From DATLFI01 sp035524895 (GTDB lineage Bacteria; Acidobacteriota; Thermoanaerobaculia; Multivoradales; Multivoraceae), in contig DATLFI010000133.1 in the NCBI GenBank assembly GCA_035524895.1, positions 1 through 20,275 on the forward strand: a DNA stretch of 20,275 nt, read 5' to 3'. The notes beneath the pieces were generated by a model. The model was not told the origin of the DNA. It saw only the letters and a list, made by a program, of their open reading frames with translations, and did no database searches. The position numbers and the translations under genes are program-made. How positions within the stretch are numbered: position 1 is the first letter of the stretch; each line of letters opens with the position of its first letter. This document shows positions 6,721-16,975 of this stretch, in pieces.

Positions 6721-8043
6721 ATGCGACCCGATACGGCCGAGCGAAGCGAGCCTGTAGTCACGGTGGGCGGCCGCGACGAACGCCTGCGCCGCTACTGGCA
6801 GAAACTAGAGCAGACAGACCCGCAGGTCTACGCGGCCCTGGTCGGCGAGGAAGACAGAGAACGCCGCGGCATCGAGCTGATCCCCTCCGAGAACTACACC
6901 TATCCGGAGGTCTTCGCCTGCAACGGCTCGGTGCTGACCAACAAGTACGCGGAGGGCTACCCGGGCCGCCGCTACTACGGCGGCCAGGAGTTCACCGACG
7001 TCGTCGAGCGCTTGGCGGTCGAGCGCGCCAAGCAGCTCTTCCGCTGCGAGCACGCCAACGTCCAGCCGCTGTCCGGATCGCCGATGAACCAGGCCGTATA
7101 CATGGCATTCCTCGACCCCGGCGACACCGTGCTGGCGATGGATCTCTCGCACGGCGGCCACCTGACCCACGGTGCCCCGGTGTCGCACATGGGCAAGATC
7201 TTCCGCTTCGTGCGCTACAAGACCAAGCCAGACGGCAGCGGCGCGATCGACTTCGACGAGGTGCGTCGTCTCGCGCTCGAGCACCGCCCGAAGATCGTGC
7301 TGTGCGGCCACTCCTCGTATCCGCGCGAGTACGACTACGCGGCGTTCCGGCGTATCGCCGACGAGGTGGGCGCGCTGACCATGGCCGACGTCTCGCACAT
7401 CGGCGGCCTGATCGCGGGCAAGGCGTTGCGTAACCCGTTCGACGACGGCTTCGACATCGTCACCACCACCACCCACAAGAGCCTGCGCGGCCCCCGCGGC
7501 GGCATGATCCTGTGCCGCGCGCCGCAGGCGCAGGCGATCGACAAAGCCGTGTTTCCCGGGCTGCAGGGCGGGCCGCACATGAACGCCGTGGCCGGCATCG
7601 CGGTGACTCTCGGCAAGGCGCTCGAGCCCGCGTACCAGGACTACTGCCGGCAGGTGCTCACAAATGCCCAGGCGCTCGCGGCCGAGCTGGTGGCGCGAGG
7701 CGCCGAGCTCGTCACCGGCGGCACCGAAAACCACCTGATGGTGGTGGTCACGACCGGGGCCTATGGCATCGACGGCAAGGTCGCCGAACAGACGCTCGAC
7801 GAGGTCTCCATCACAGTCAACAAGCAGGTGATCCCCGACGACCCCAAACCACCGCTCCGCCCGAGCGGGATCCGTCTCGGCACTCCCGCTGCCACCACCC
7901 GCGGCATGGGAGTCGAGGAGATGAAGCGGCTCGCGGGCTGGCTGCACGACGCCCTCACCCACCACGAGGACAGCGGCCAGCTCGCGCGGATCCGCGCCGA
8001 GGTCGAGGAAATGTGCCTGCGCTTCCCCGTTCCGGGGCTGTGA
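6721..8043 (+). CDS. glyA: Serine hydroxymethyltransferase
   Basis: This enzyme interconverts serine and glycine with tetrahydrofolate, supplying one-carbon units; it is a cytosolic PLP enzyme. Numbering from the ATG at 6721 gives 440 residues, slightly longer than the usual 415-430 because of an N-terminal lead of about 20 residues. Family motifs are present: IELIPSENYT, TNKYAEGYPGRRYYGG, VQPLSGSPMNQAVY, DLSHGGHLTHG, the PLP-lysine motif TTTTHKSLRGPRGG with K253, FPGLQGGPH, and GIRLGTPAATTRGM near the C-terminus. GTG at 6718 is also in frame, but GGGAG at 6710-6714 is spaced 6 nt from the ATG, which decides the start. It is divergent from tetR and followed after 10 nt by a crotonase gene, suggesting co-transcription. 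Confidence 0.97.
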   Translation: MRPDTAERSEPVVTVGGRDERLRRYWQKLEQTDPQVYAALVGEEDRERRGIELIPSENYTYPEVFACNGSVLTNKYAEGYPGRRYYGGQEFTDVVERLAVERAKQLFRCEHANVQPLSGSPMNQAVYMAFLDPGDTVLAMDLSHGGHLTHGAPVSHMGKIFRFVRYKTKPDGSGAIDFDEVRRLALEHRPKIVLCGHSSYPREYDYAAFRRIADEVGALTMADVSHIGGLIAGKALRNPFDDGFDIVTTTTHKSLRGPRGGMILCRAPQAQAIDKAVFPGLQGGPHMNAVAGIAVTLGKALEPAYQDYCRQVLTNAQALAAELVARGAELVTGGTENHLMVVVTTGAYGIDGKVAEQTLDEVSITVNKQVIPDDPKPPLRPSGIRLGTPAATTRGMGVEEMKRLAGWLHDALTHHEDSGQLARIRAEVEEMCLRFPVPGL

Positions 8044-8053
8044 GACCCAAGAC

Positions 8054-8896
8054 ATGTCGACCGTCCTCTACGACCTCGCCGACGGCATCCTCACCCTCAC
8101 GCTGAACCGTCCCGACCGGCTCAACGCCTACAACGCCCAGCTCCACGACGAGCTCATCGCCGCACTGCGCCGGGCCGACACCGACGACGCGGTGCGCGCG
8201 ATCGTGGTCACGGGCAGCGGGCGCGGCTTCTGCGCCGGCGCCGACCTCGGTGCCGCGGGCGACACGTTCCGTCGCGACGGCAACGCGAACCCCTCGACCT
8301 ACCGCGACGGCGGCGGCATGCTGTCGCTCGAGATCTTCCGACTGCGCAAGCCGATCCTGGCGGCGATCAACGGCCCCGCCGTCGGCGTCGGCATCACCAT
8401 GACGTTGCCAATGGACATCCGCGTCGCCTCGAGCGCGGCCAAGATGGGGTTCGTCTTCACGCGTCGCGGCATGGTCCCGGAGGCGTGCAGCTCGTTCTTC
8501 CTGCCGCGCATCGTAGGCATCAGCCGTGCTTCCGAGTGGGTGCTGACCGGTCGCGTGTTCTCGGCCCAGGAGGCTCTGGAAGGCGGCCTGGTGAGCCGCG
8601 TGGTCCCACCCGAGGAGCTCCTGCCCACCGTGCACGGCATCGCCCGCGAGATCCGCGACAACACCTCACCCGTCTCGGTCGCGTTGTCCCGACAGATGCT
8701 GTGGCGTCAGCTCGGCAGCTCGAGCCCGATGCGCGGTCACCGCATCGAGTCCTTGGGGATCTACCACCGTGGACGGAGCCGCGACGTCGTCGAAGGCGTC
8801 GAGTCCTTCCTCGAGAAACGACCTCCCCGGTTCCCCGAGCGCGTCTCGACGGACATGCCCGACTACTTCCCGTGGTGGGAGGAAGAAGGGTTCTGA
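8054..8896 (+). CDS. Crotonase-fold protein, enoyl-CoA hydratase/isomerase family (isomerase-like active site)
   Basis: The 280-residue protein has the crotonase fold: LNRPDRLNAYN (17-27), oxyanion-hole segments GRGFCAGADL (57-66) and INGPAVGVG (105-113), and a C-terminal helical region. The two catalytic glutamates of true enoyl-CoA hydratases (GGGCELA and QPE in the rat enzyme) align with T115 and F135. Instead there is E143 in GMVPEACSS, the position of the single catalytic Glu in delta3-delta2-enoyl-CoA isomerases. An isomerase or other non-hydratase reaction is therefore more likely; this comes from hand alignment. The C-terminus ends with an acidic/aromatic FPWWEEEGF. The ATG at 8054 lies 10 nt after the glyA stop with only a poor ribosome binding site, suggesting coupling to glyA. 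The substrate is unknown. Confidence 0.88.
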   Translation: MSTVLYDLADGILTLTLNRPDRLNAYNAQLHDELIAALRRADTDDAVRAIVVTGSGRGFCAGADLGAAGDTFRRDGNANPSTYRDGGGMLSLEIFRLRKPILAAINGPAVGVGITMTLPMDIRVASSAAKMGFVFTRRGMVPEACSSFFLPRIVGISRASEWVLTGRVFSAQEALEGGLVSRVVPPEELLPTVHGIAREIRDNTSPVSVALSRQMLWRQLGSSSPMRGHRIESLGIYHRGRSRDVVEGVESFLEKRPPRFPERVSTDMPDYFPWWEEEGF

Positions 8897-8949
8897 GGCG
8901 AGGCCGTCGGGACGACAGACTGCAAGGCTGCCGGCCCCAGACTGCCCCG

Positions 8950-11900
8950 CTACGGCGAGCCGCCGCTGCGCGCCAACGACCGGAAGTACTCGTCGACGCG
9001 CTCTTCGAATCCCGCCGGGACGCGATCCTGCCCCGAGAGCCGCACCGGCGCGTTGGCGCCCTCGAGCTCCCGCCAGATGCGGAACTCGAACTGCCGCAGG
9101 CCCTCGACGACCTGCTCGCGCAGCCTGGCGAGCGCCAGCGGATCGTTGTTGAGGCCCCGGATGTTGAACTGGTTCAACTGGCGCAGGACGTCGTCCAGGT
9201 CCGCGACCTTCACCCCCTGCTCGCGCAGAGTGTCTCGCAGCTCACGAGCCTCGGCGGCACGTTGTTGCAGCTCCTTGCTGAGCTGACGAAGCTCCTCGGT
9301 CGAGAACCTGCCCGGCTGGAAGCCGGCACCATCACTGGGACCGATGCGCGCCGTGCTGCCGACCGCGCTGCCGAGCCCGGCAGAGGGCGAGTTGCCGCCC
9401 TCACCCTCGCCCTCGGCGTCGGGGCCCTGACGGCCACGGTCGCGTAGTCGCTGGCCCGTCCGCGCGCCTTCTCCACCCTGCCCATCCCCGTCGCCGGACT
9501 GCTCTCCAGCCTGGCTGCCCGACTCCCCTTCGCGGCCAGACTCGCCCTCGCGGCCACGCTCTCCGGACTCGGATTCCTCACTGCCGCGCTCGCCGCGACC
9601 TTGCTGTCCTTCGCCCGGTCGGTCGCCGCTCTGCTGTGCGAGCTGCTCGCCCTCTGTGGCTTCTCCCTCTCCGGGCTCGCCGCCTCCCTCTCCGGGCTCG
9701 CCGTTCTCCTGCCGCTCGCGCAACCGTCGTTCGAGCGACTCCAGGCCCTCGACCAGCTCTCGGGCCTGCGCCAGCGCCCCCTCCTTGCGCTCGCCGGGCG
9801 ACTGTCCGAGCGAGGCCTGGGCCTCTCCGATGCGCTGAACCAGGTCGTCGACGTTGCGCGCGATGTCGTCCTCGAACAACTTCGCGTACCGCTGGTCGCG
9901 GTTCTCGACCACCGCCTTGGAATAGCGGATCTTCTCCTTGAGCTGGTTCTTGCGCACCGAGTTCGCGGCCTCCTGGAGTCCGCGCGCCACCTCCGGGGAC
10001 TCGGCGCGCGCCGCCCTCGCTAGACGGTCCAGCTCGCCTTCCAGATCGCTGACCTCCTGGTGCAGCCGGTCCTTTCGCTCGAGCAGCCGCTCCAGTTCTT
10101 CCGCACCGGCGACATCACCGGGCCGCCCGTCGCGACCTGCTCCTGGTCGCTGCGACTGGCCCTGCTCTCCAGCCTGCCCTTGCGAACCGTCCTCGCCGCC
10201 TCCCATCTGTTCTACCTGCGACGAGATGCGTCGTTGCAGCTCCTGAGTCCGGTCCGCGCGCTCGCTCAGCTCGGCGAGCTGCTGGTCGAAGCGCTGGGTG
10301 CGGTTCTTGTCGAGCAGACGACGCGCCTCCGTCAGGCGCTCGAGCGCCGAGATTCCGCTCGCACCCGATTGTCCCGCGCGCTGCCCCTGGGCGTGGCGCA
10401 TCTCGTTCGCCGCTTCGCGCAGTCGCTGTGCTGTCTCGCGCAGCTCCGGACGGGACTGCTCACGCGCGAGGCGCTCGAGCCGTCGAGCGAGCTCCTCGGC
10501 CTCTTCTGCCACTTGCTGTTGCGACCCACCGCCGCTGCCGGTGGGCTGTCCGCGCATCCGGTTGCGCCGTTCGTTCTCCTGCTGCTGCCGGCGCGCCAGC
10601 TCCTCGAGGCGTTCCTTCAGCTCGTCGATCTCGCGATCGGTCTCCTGCTCGCGGCCGCGCTGCACCACCTCGTACTGGTTGCGCAGCTTGTCGAGCTCGA
10701 GCTCGAAGAGGTCGGCGAGGTCCTCGGCAAGCTGCGACTGGCCACCGCCACCGCCACCACTGGCGTCGAACGACACCCGCACGTCGCGGAACACCGATTC
10801 GGCGCGCTGGAGATGGGTCATGGCGCGCTGCTCGGCGCCGAGCGCCGTGTCCAGCCGCTTCGCTTCCAGCTCGCTCTCGGCTGCGATCATCTCTGGCAGC
10901 GCCAGGCCCAGCTCCTCGACAATCTTCCGGAAGTCGCCTTCACTGGCGATCTGGGAGCGGTTGCCCATGCGGAAGATCAGGGTCTGCACCTGCTCGCGCA
11001 ACCTCGCCTGAGACAACGACACGGTGGTGATGTTCTCGTCGAGCTCGCGCGGGGCGAACTGCGCCTTGTCCCGCTTCAGCTTGAACGTGGCGGCGATGAT
11101 CTGGCGCTGCTGGAGCGACAACGACGAGTCGAGGCCGCCGCCGCCGCCCATGCCACCGCCGCCCTCGGGGGCGCGCCGATAGTCCTGGCCGAAAGGCCGG
11201 ATCTCGACGAAGTAGATATCGCTGGTGGTCGACTGCGTGCCGCCGAAACGGTTGCCGTCGCGAGCCTGGGCGTAGTACGACACGAAGTCGCCGTCCTCGA
11301 GGCCGAGCTCCTCCAGGAACAGCGTGTGGCCCGCGCGCAGCTCCCGCTGGCCGCGACCGCGGTAGAGCGAGACGCGCTGCTCGTCGCCGCCGTTCACCGA
11401 GTACGCGAGCTCGACCTGCGTCAGTCCGTAGTCGTCCTCCGCCTCGACCTCGAGGAACACCTCCTCGATCTTGCTCGCCCGCACGTCGCGGCCCGGCTTC
11501 GAGACGCGCAGGATCGGCCCCTGGTCCGCCAGCGCCTCGATGCGGTACTCGGGAGACGCGCGGTGGATCTGCTGCCGGTGATCCCGAAGCTCCACCCGGT
11601 AGTAGCCGCTGCCGCTGACCGTGAGCTCCGCGAGCCAGGTGCCGTCGCCCTCGGGGCTCGGCCGCAGCTCCTGCTCCACCTGGTCGTCGCCGAGACCTTC
11701 CACGCGCAGCGATCCGGCGGTCACCGGCACCGTGGGGTGAATTCGCAGCTCCACCCGTGTGCCGACGAGCACCACCATGTCGCCGCCATCCTCGACAACT
11801 CGAGGCGACAGCCCGGCGTAGTCCGGGAACCGGTAGGTGAGGTCGATGCGATCGACATACGGCAGGTCGACCACGGTGAGGCGGTGCAGCGTAGAGCCGA

Positions 11901-12792
11901 TCGTGCCCGCTTCGACCATGTACTCCGCGTTACGCCGGACGTCGAGCAGGAGCAGCTCGGTATCGCGTGCCGTTCGCCCCTCCTCGATGGGTCCGAGGAC
12001 GTCCTGGGCGTCGGCTGGTGTCATCGCCCAGCGCTGCCACTGATCGTCCCCTTCGAAGCGCACGGCCAGGGTGGCCTCCTCCGCCTCGAAGCCGACCAGG
12101 CGCGCGAGCACCCGCTGGTCCGACCCGCGTGGCACTTCGATGTCACCGGGGTAGACCTGGACGCGATAGGGATTCTGGTCCGCTGCTGCCTTCCAGGGCG
12201 CGAACAGCAACAGCGCGCCGTGCTGCAGGAAGGCCGGGCTGAGCAGGACCGCCAGGGCTCCGGCTCCCGCCACTCCGGCGAGGGCACCCGAGAGCCGGCG
12301 CAGCGGGGTTCGCTCGATGCCCTGCGCGTAGTCGATCTGCTCGCAGCGCTCGATCGCGCTCTCCATCAGGCTCCGTTGCATCGCTGGCGACACTTGCGGC
12401 TGGTGGTGGCCCCCGAGCTCGACCGCGCTCAACACCGCCGATTGGAGCGAAGGCTCGTGCTCCTCGATGTACAGCGCGACCCGCCGGTTCGGCGCCCGCT
12501 GCAGCAGCGGCACGACCAGGAATCGCACGACCAGAGCCAGTAGGGAGATCCACGTGAACCAGCGGAACAGGGTCACGGCTCCCTCGCTGTAGAGGAAGAG
12601 GTTCATGACCCAGACCGCGAGCGCGAACGCCGCGAAACCGACGCCGAGCACGACCAACAGACCGCGCAGCAGCAGCTTCATCCGCCAGCGGTTGCGCACG
12701 GAGCGCACCACCCGCATCAGATCCTCGTAGGGCAGTCGATCGTCGGCGAACGCTGGAGCCGGCTCGGTTCGATCGTGCTGGTCGTTGGTCAT
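8950..12792 (-). CDS. Large membrane-anchored coiled-coil protein, DUF4175-type
   Basis: This 1280-residue protein has hydrophobic spans at about 40-66, 75-98 and 168-190. An extracytoplasmic beta-rich region (about 205-540) includes PYRVQVYPGDIEVPRGS and YRFPDYAGL, plus a segment VEAEDDYGLTQVELAYSVNGG of the kind seen in DUF4175-like proteins. A Gly linker (about 542-552) follows. Then comes a long Gln/Glu/Arg-rich coiled coil (about 600-1025), a Gly/Glu/Ser/Gln low-complexity tract (about 1029-1135), and a conserved-looking helical C-terminal domain with RQLNQFNIRGLNNDP. The family assignment is from recognition of the overall pattern and is moderately sure; no enzymatic motif is visible. 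It is the last gene of the MoxR operon, 55 nt after the BatA-like gene, with AGAGGT about 7 nt before the ATG. It probably forms a filamentous or scaffold component anchored in the inner membrane. Confidence 0.85.
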   Translation of the reverse strand: MTNDQHDRTEPAPAFADDRLPYEDLMRVVRSVRNRWRMKLLLRGLLVVLGVGFAAFALAVWVMNLFLYSEGAVTLFRWFTWISLLALVVRFLVVPLLQRAPNRRVALYIEEHEPSLQSAVLSAVELGGHHQPQVSPAMQRSLMESAIERCEQIDYAQGIERTPLRRLSGALAGVAGAGALAVLLSPAFLQHGALLLFAPWKAAADQNPYRVQVYPGDIEVPRGSDQRVLARLVGFEAEEATLAVRFEGDDQWQRWAMTPADAQDVLGPIEEGRTARDTELLLLDVRRNAEYMVEAGTIGSTLHRLTVVDLPYVDRIDLTYRFPDYAGLSPRVVEDGGDMVVLVGTRVELRIHPTVPVTAGSLRVEGLGDDQVEQELRPSPEGDGTWLAELTVSGSGYYRVELRDHRQQIHRASPEYRIEALADQGPILRVSKPGRDVRASKIEEVFLEVEAEDDYGLTQVELAYSVNGGDEQRVSLYRGRGQRELRAGHTLFLEELGLEDGDFVSYYAQARDGNRFGGTQSTTSDIYFVEIRPFGQDYRRAPEGGGGMGGGGGLDSSLSLQQRQIIAATFKLKRDKAQFAPRELDENITTVSLSQARLREQVQTLIFRMGNRSQIASEGDFRKIVEELGLALPEMIAAESELEAKRLDTALGAEQRAMTHLQRAESVFRDVRVSFDASGGGGGGQSQLAEDLADLFELELDKLRNQYEVVQRGREQETDREIDELKERLEELARRQQQENERRNRMRGQPTGSGGGSQQQVAEEAEELARRLERLAREQSRPELRETAQRLREAANEMRHAQGQRAGQSGASGISALERLTEARRLLDKNRTQRFDQQLAELSERADRTQELQRRISSQVEQMGGGEDGSQGQAGEQGQSQRPGAGRDGRPGDVAGAEELERLLERKDRLHQEVSDLEGELDRLARAARAESPEVARGLQEAANSVRKNQLKEKIRYSKAVVENRDQRYAKLFEDDIARNVDDLVQRIGEAQASLGQSPGERKEGALAQARELVEGLESLERRLRERQENGEPGEGGGEPGEGEATEGEQLAQQSGDRPGEGQQGRGERGSEESESGERGREGESGREGESGSQAGEQSGDGDGQGGEGARTGQRLRDRGRQGPDAEGEGEGGNSPSAGLGSAVGSTARIGPSDGAGFQPGRFSTEELRQLSKELQQRAAEARELRDTLREQGVKVADLDDVLRQLNQFNIRGLNNDPLALARLREQVVEGLRQFEFRIWRELEGANAPVRLSGQDRVPAGFEERVDEYFRSLARSGGSP
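9388..9708 (-). repeat. Low-complexity Gly/Glu/Ser/Gln-coding tract with a 21-bp tandem repeat
   Basis: Inside the DUF4175-like gene, residues about 1029-1135 are almost only Gly, Glu, Ser, Gln, Arg and Asp. At the DNA level, two 19-bp identical copies (9664-9682 and 9685-9703) recur with a 21-bp period and encode the repeated GEPGEG peptide. Such tracts expand and contract by slippage and probably form a disordered, strongly acidic linker before the C-terminal domain. Confidence 0.75.
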
Positions 12793-12847
12793 GGGTGGAA
12801 CCTCTGTGGTGAAACGACTCGAAGGGAGTAGAAGGCGTGAGCGTCCC

Positions 12848-14953
12848 TCACGTCGCTCGCATCCCCTGCCGCCGGTTCGCGAACAAGCTCTCGCCGACGA
12901 GCAACAGCGTCACGGCCAGCAGCACGTACCACCAGGCGCGACTCGCATCAGGCGGCGTCTCGGCGCCATCGCCCGATCGCTCGCCAGTGCCCCCACCCGC
13001 AGCCGTCACCGAGGCCGCGAGCTCTTCGGCGTCGAGCTGCCGGAGATCCGACTCGGCCGGGTCTACGTTGGCTGCGATCGTGAGATCGGTCGACGGGCCG
13101 CCCTCGACCGGCCGCACCTGGTAGAAGCCCTGCTCGGCCACCTCGAAGAGCAGCTCGCCGTCGGTCTCGAAGGTCTGATTGGCACCCGAAGGCGCGACCA
13201 CCAGCCACTCGCGCCCGGACTCGGCCGGAACCTCGAGGCGGGCCGTCTGACCGACCTGGTAGGACTCGCGGGGCGGCTGGTATCCGGCGAGATGGCGGAA
13301 GGCGGCATCCAGCCACGGCACGAACACCGGCTGCAACACCAGGTCGCTCCACTCGGCGTCGAGAGTGGTCGCCCACACCAGCACCCGACCACCACCCCGT
13401 CGCACCTCGACCAGGGCGGGTGCGCCGTCGTCGAAGCGGGCGAGCACCTGCGCCGCGCTGGTGACGGGTCCCTCGCCGCCGCCTCGGATGGCGGGGTCGT
13501 CGTCGCGCGCCGAGTCGCCGCCGATGTCGGGCAGGCGCCGGTACCTGAAGAACCTCGCCGAAGAGAAATCTCCGCTCCGCGCCGACACGAACGGTTCGAA
13601 CACAGGATGGTCGTAGTCGAGGAAGGCGAGGGACCGGCCCGAGAGCGCCTGCTCGAGCTCCTCTCGGCCGGCGAGCCCAAACGCGCTCAGCGCCCCGCCG
13701 CTGTCGCGTCGCGCGACCGAGACCAGCAGCCCGGAGCCGGCCTCCACCATCCTCGTGAGCTCTGTGCGAGTCGCCTCCTGCAGGAGGGAGATGCCGTCGA
13801 GCACGGCCACCACGCGTGCGCGGGCGAGGTCGGCGGGCACCACCTCGCTTGCGGACCTTCGCTCCAGCGTGAATCGCGGTCGCCGCGCGGTCGACAGCGC
13901 TCGCTCGACGTAGAGGCCGCGCTCCCTGCCCCCGTCATCGATGAGCAGCACCGGGATGGCATCGGCCGGCGAAACCACGAAAGCCAAGACATCGTCGAGC
14001 GGCAAGGAATCGTTGGCGGCGAGCACGCGCCCGCGCGTGATGACCCGGGCGTCGAAGTCGACAGGAGCGAACGTGACGGTCGTGCTGTCGTCGCTCCACG
14101 ACCCGACCTGCTCCTGCACGACGCGACCGTCGAGCTCGAGCCGCAGGCTCGGCGCCGCCGCGCCCTGCTCGACGCCACCGAAGGCGACGGCGCGCACCGT
14201 CACCTGGAGCTGTTCCCGACCTCGCGACGGCCCCGGAGTACGGTCGAGAGTGACCCCGGTGAGGGCGACGTTGGACACAGGTACGGCCTCGCCGGCTGTG
14301 ACGTCCCGCAACAGCAGCTCGGCTCCTGGCGGCAGCGCTGCGTCCTCGAGGGCGCCGCCCAGCTCGCCGCGTTGGAGGTCGCCGATGAATACCACCTGGC
14401 GCACTCCGGCGCTGCTCTCCAGGAGCTGCGTGCGAGCGGCCTTGAACGCCGGCACGTAGCGCGTGGATCGGGATGTCGTAGCCAGGCCGCTCAGCGCCGC
14501 GAGCAACCGCCCGCTATCTGCGGTCGGCGGCACCACCACCTCCGCGCGCTCGTCGAACGCCACCAGCGTGGCGGCGTCGCTTCCGTCGAGGGTCGCGATC
14601 ACGTCGCGAGCCTCTTCGAGCGCGCGCTGCCAGCGTTCACCGTGCCCCATGCTGAAGGACCGATCGACCAGCAGCACCAGCTCGCGCCGCTCCGAGCCCG
14701 GTGTGGCGGCAGCGCTGTCGAGGAGCGGCCGCGCGAACGCGATCGCGAGTGCAACCAGGGCGGCGCACCGCAACGCCAACAGCGCCAGCTCGCGCAAGCG
14801 CCGGCGGCGCACCGAGCGATAGGGCACTTTCGCCACGAACATGAGCGAAGGGAACGCGATCGCCTTGGGCGTGCGCTTGCGGCTCAGGTGCAGCGCGATC
14901 GGCACGCCGACGGCGAGGATCCCGAGCAGGAAGAGAGGAGCGAGGAAGCTCAT
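12848..14953 (-). CDS. BatA-like membrane protein with von Willebrand A domain
   Basis: The 701-residue protein begins with the BatA N-terminal module: a first membrane span (about 3-22), HLSRKRTPKAIAFPSLMF, a basic RRRRLRELALL stretch, and a second span (about 55-77). A vWA domain follows (91-about 215) with the metal-ion-dependent adhesion motif DRSFS (D97, S99, S101). A beta-rich region comes next, then a glutamine-amidotransferase-like segment (about 330-415, AIPVLLIDDGGRERG). The C-terminal membrane anchor is at about 673-692 (WWYVLLAVTLLLVGE), ending in a basic tail. The ATG at 14953 overlaps the DUF58 stop as ATGA. The open frame extends to 16093, but the extra part is Arg/Pro-rich and lies opposite well-supported genes. 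By analogy with MoxR-associated vWA proteins it would be a client adaptor or stress-surveillance component in the inner membrane; the substrate is unknown. Confidence 0.92.
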   Translation of the reverse strand: MSFLAPLFLLGILAVGVPIALHLSRKRTPKAIAFPSLMFVAKVPYRSVRRRRLRELALLALRCAALVALAIAFARPLLDSAAATPGSERRELVLLVDRSFSMGHGERWQRALEEARDVIATLDGSDAATLVAFDERAEVVVPPTADSGRLLAALSGLATTSRSTRYVPAFKAARTQLLESSAGVRQVVFIGDLQRGELGGALEDAALPPGAELLLRDVTAGEAVPVSNVALTGVTLDRTPGPSRGREQLQVTVRAVAFGGVEQGAAAPSLRLELDGRVVQEQVGSWSDDSTTVTFAPVDFDARVITRGRVLAANDSLPLDDVLAFVVSPADAIPVLLIDDGGRERGLYVERALSTARRPRFTLERRSASEVVPADLARARVVAVLDGISLLQEATRTELTRMVEAGSGLLVSVARRDSGGALSAFGLAGREELEQALSGRSLAFLDYDHPVFEPFVSARSGDFSSARFFRYRRLPDIGGDSARDDDPAIRGGGEGPVTSAAQVLARFDDGAPALVEVRRGGGRVLVWATTLDAEWSDLVLQPVFVPWLDAAFRHLAGYQPPRESYQVGQTARLEVPAESGREWLVVAPSGANQTFETDGELLFEVAEQGFYQVRPVEGGPSTDLTIAANVDPAESDLRQLDAEELAASVTAAGGGTGERSGDGAETPPDASRAWWYVLLAVTLLLVGESLFANRRQGMRAT

Positions 14954-15852
14954 CTCGACTTCATCGCCCACATCCGAGCAGCAAGGTAACGGTAGAGCGC
15001 GTTGTCGAGAGGCTCGGCAGTGTTGATCAAGGTGTAGTCGATGCCGAGCTGGGTGAAGCGTCGCCGCAGCTCCTCGACGTGCTCTTGCACCAGCCGGCGA
15101 TACTGCTCGCGCAAAGAGTCCGGCACCACCGAGACGCGGTCGCCGCTCTCGAGGTCGAGGAAGTCCACCGGTTCGTCGTAGGGCAGGTCGATCTCGGCGG
15201 GATCGAGCACGTGGAACAGGATCACGTCGTGGCCGCGGGTCTTGAAGCCGCGAACCGCCTCCACCACGCGCTCGGGCGTGTCGTAGAAGTCGGACACCAT
15301 CACCAGTAGCCCGCGCCGACGCGCATGCTGGGCCACCTCGATCAACGGCGGCACGAGATCGCTGTGACCACCTGGCTCGAGCTTCTCGAGCGTGTGCAGT
15401 GCCACCTGGTAGTGCTTGGCCGCCGGTGGCACGTGGACCACGACTCGATGGTCGAAGGCGACCAGCCCGACGCGGTCCCGCTGGCGCTGCGAGAAGTAGG
15501 CGAGGCAGGCGACGAGGTAGCGGGCGTAGTCGAGCTTGGTGAGCGCCCCGGTGCCGAAGTCCATCGACTTGGATATGTCGAGCAAGAGCAGCAGGTTGGT
15601 GTTGGTGTCGCCCTCGTACTCCTTGACGAAGAAGCGATCGGTTCGGGAGTAGAGCTTCCAGTCGATCTGCCGGATGTCGTCGCCCGGGTTGTAGGCCCGG
15701 TACTCCGCGAAGTCCATCGTGCGTCCGAGGAACGGCGACCGGTGCAGGCCGCTGATGAACCCCTCGACCACGGTCTTCGCGATCAGATGGAGGCTCGAGA
15801 TCCGGCCCAAGGTGGCCGGATCGAGGAAGCGCGCGGAAGCCCCTGTAGTCAC
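14950..15852 (-). CDS. DUF58 domain protein with vWA-type metal site
   Basis: This 300-residue protein carries the DUF58 signature YNPGDDIRQIDW (54-65), preceded by the typical GLHRSPFLGRTMDFAEYR. A vWA-like domain has a MIDAS motif DISKS (D92, S94, S96) and the MVSDF strand further on. There is no membrane span, unlike many DUF58 proteins, so it is probably cytoplasmic or peripheral and a soluble partner of MoxR. The start is GTG at 15852, only 3 nt after the MoxR stop, so translation is likely coupled; no strong separate ribosome binding site is seen. The stop overlaps the BatA-like start. Confidence 0.94.
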   Translation of the reverse strand: MTTGASARFLDPATLGRISSLHLIAKTVVEGFISGLHRSPFLGRTMDFAEYRAYNPGDDIRQIDWKLYSRTDRFFVKEYEGDTNTNLLLLLDISKSMDFGTGALTKLDYARYLVACLAYFSQRQRDRVGLVAFDHRVVVHVPPAAKHYQVALHTLEKLEPGGHSDLVPPLIEVAQHARRRGLLVMVSDFYDTPERVVEAVRGFKTRGHDVILFHVLDPAEIDLPYDEPVDFLDLESGDRVSVVPDSLREQYRRLVQEHVEELRRRFTQLGIDYTLINTAEPLDNALYRYLAARMWAMKSR

Positions 15853-15855
15853 TCT

Positions 15856-16941
<1,086 letters not shown>

Positions 16942-16975
16942 CGTTGTGTGTTCCTCGTTGCGTTGCCGTCTGGTT

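Noticed and set aside
6805..8055. A 416-codon minus-strand frame opposite glyA
   Set aside because: glyA is certain from its motifs, and this frame is its codon-bias shadow.
8897..8949. Possible bidirectional terminator between the crotonase and DUF4175-like genes
   Set aside because: Only a GGCCG/CGGCC pair about 25 nt apart is seen, without a T-run. This is too weak to annotate for the convergent pair.
10060..12543. An 827-codon plus-strand frame opposite the DUF4175-like gene
   Set aside because: It is the mirror of a Gln/Glu/Arg coiled-coil coding region, giving artificial Leu/Arg-rich sequence. It has no recognisable motif or ribosome binding site.
12785..14989. A 734-codon plus-strand frame opposite the BatA-like gene
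   Set aside because: It is entirely antisense to a gene with clear vWA and membrane features, and its composition is Arg/His/Gly-rich without domains.
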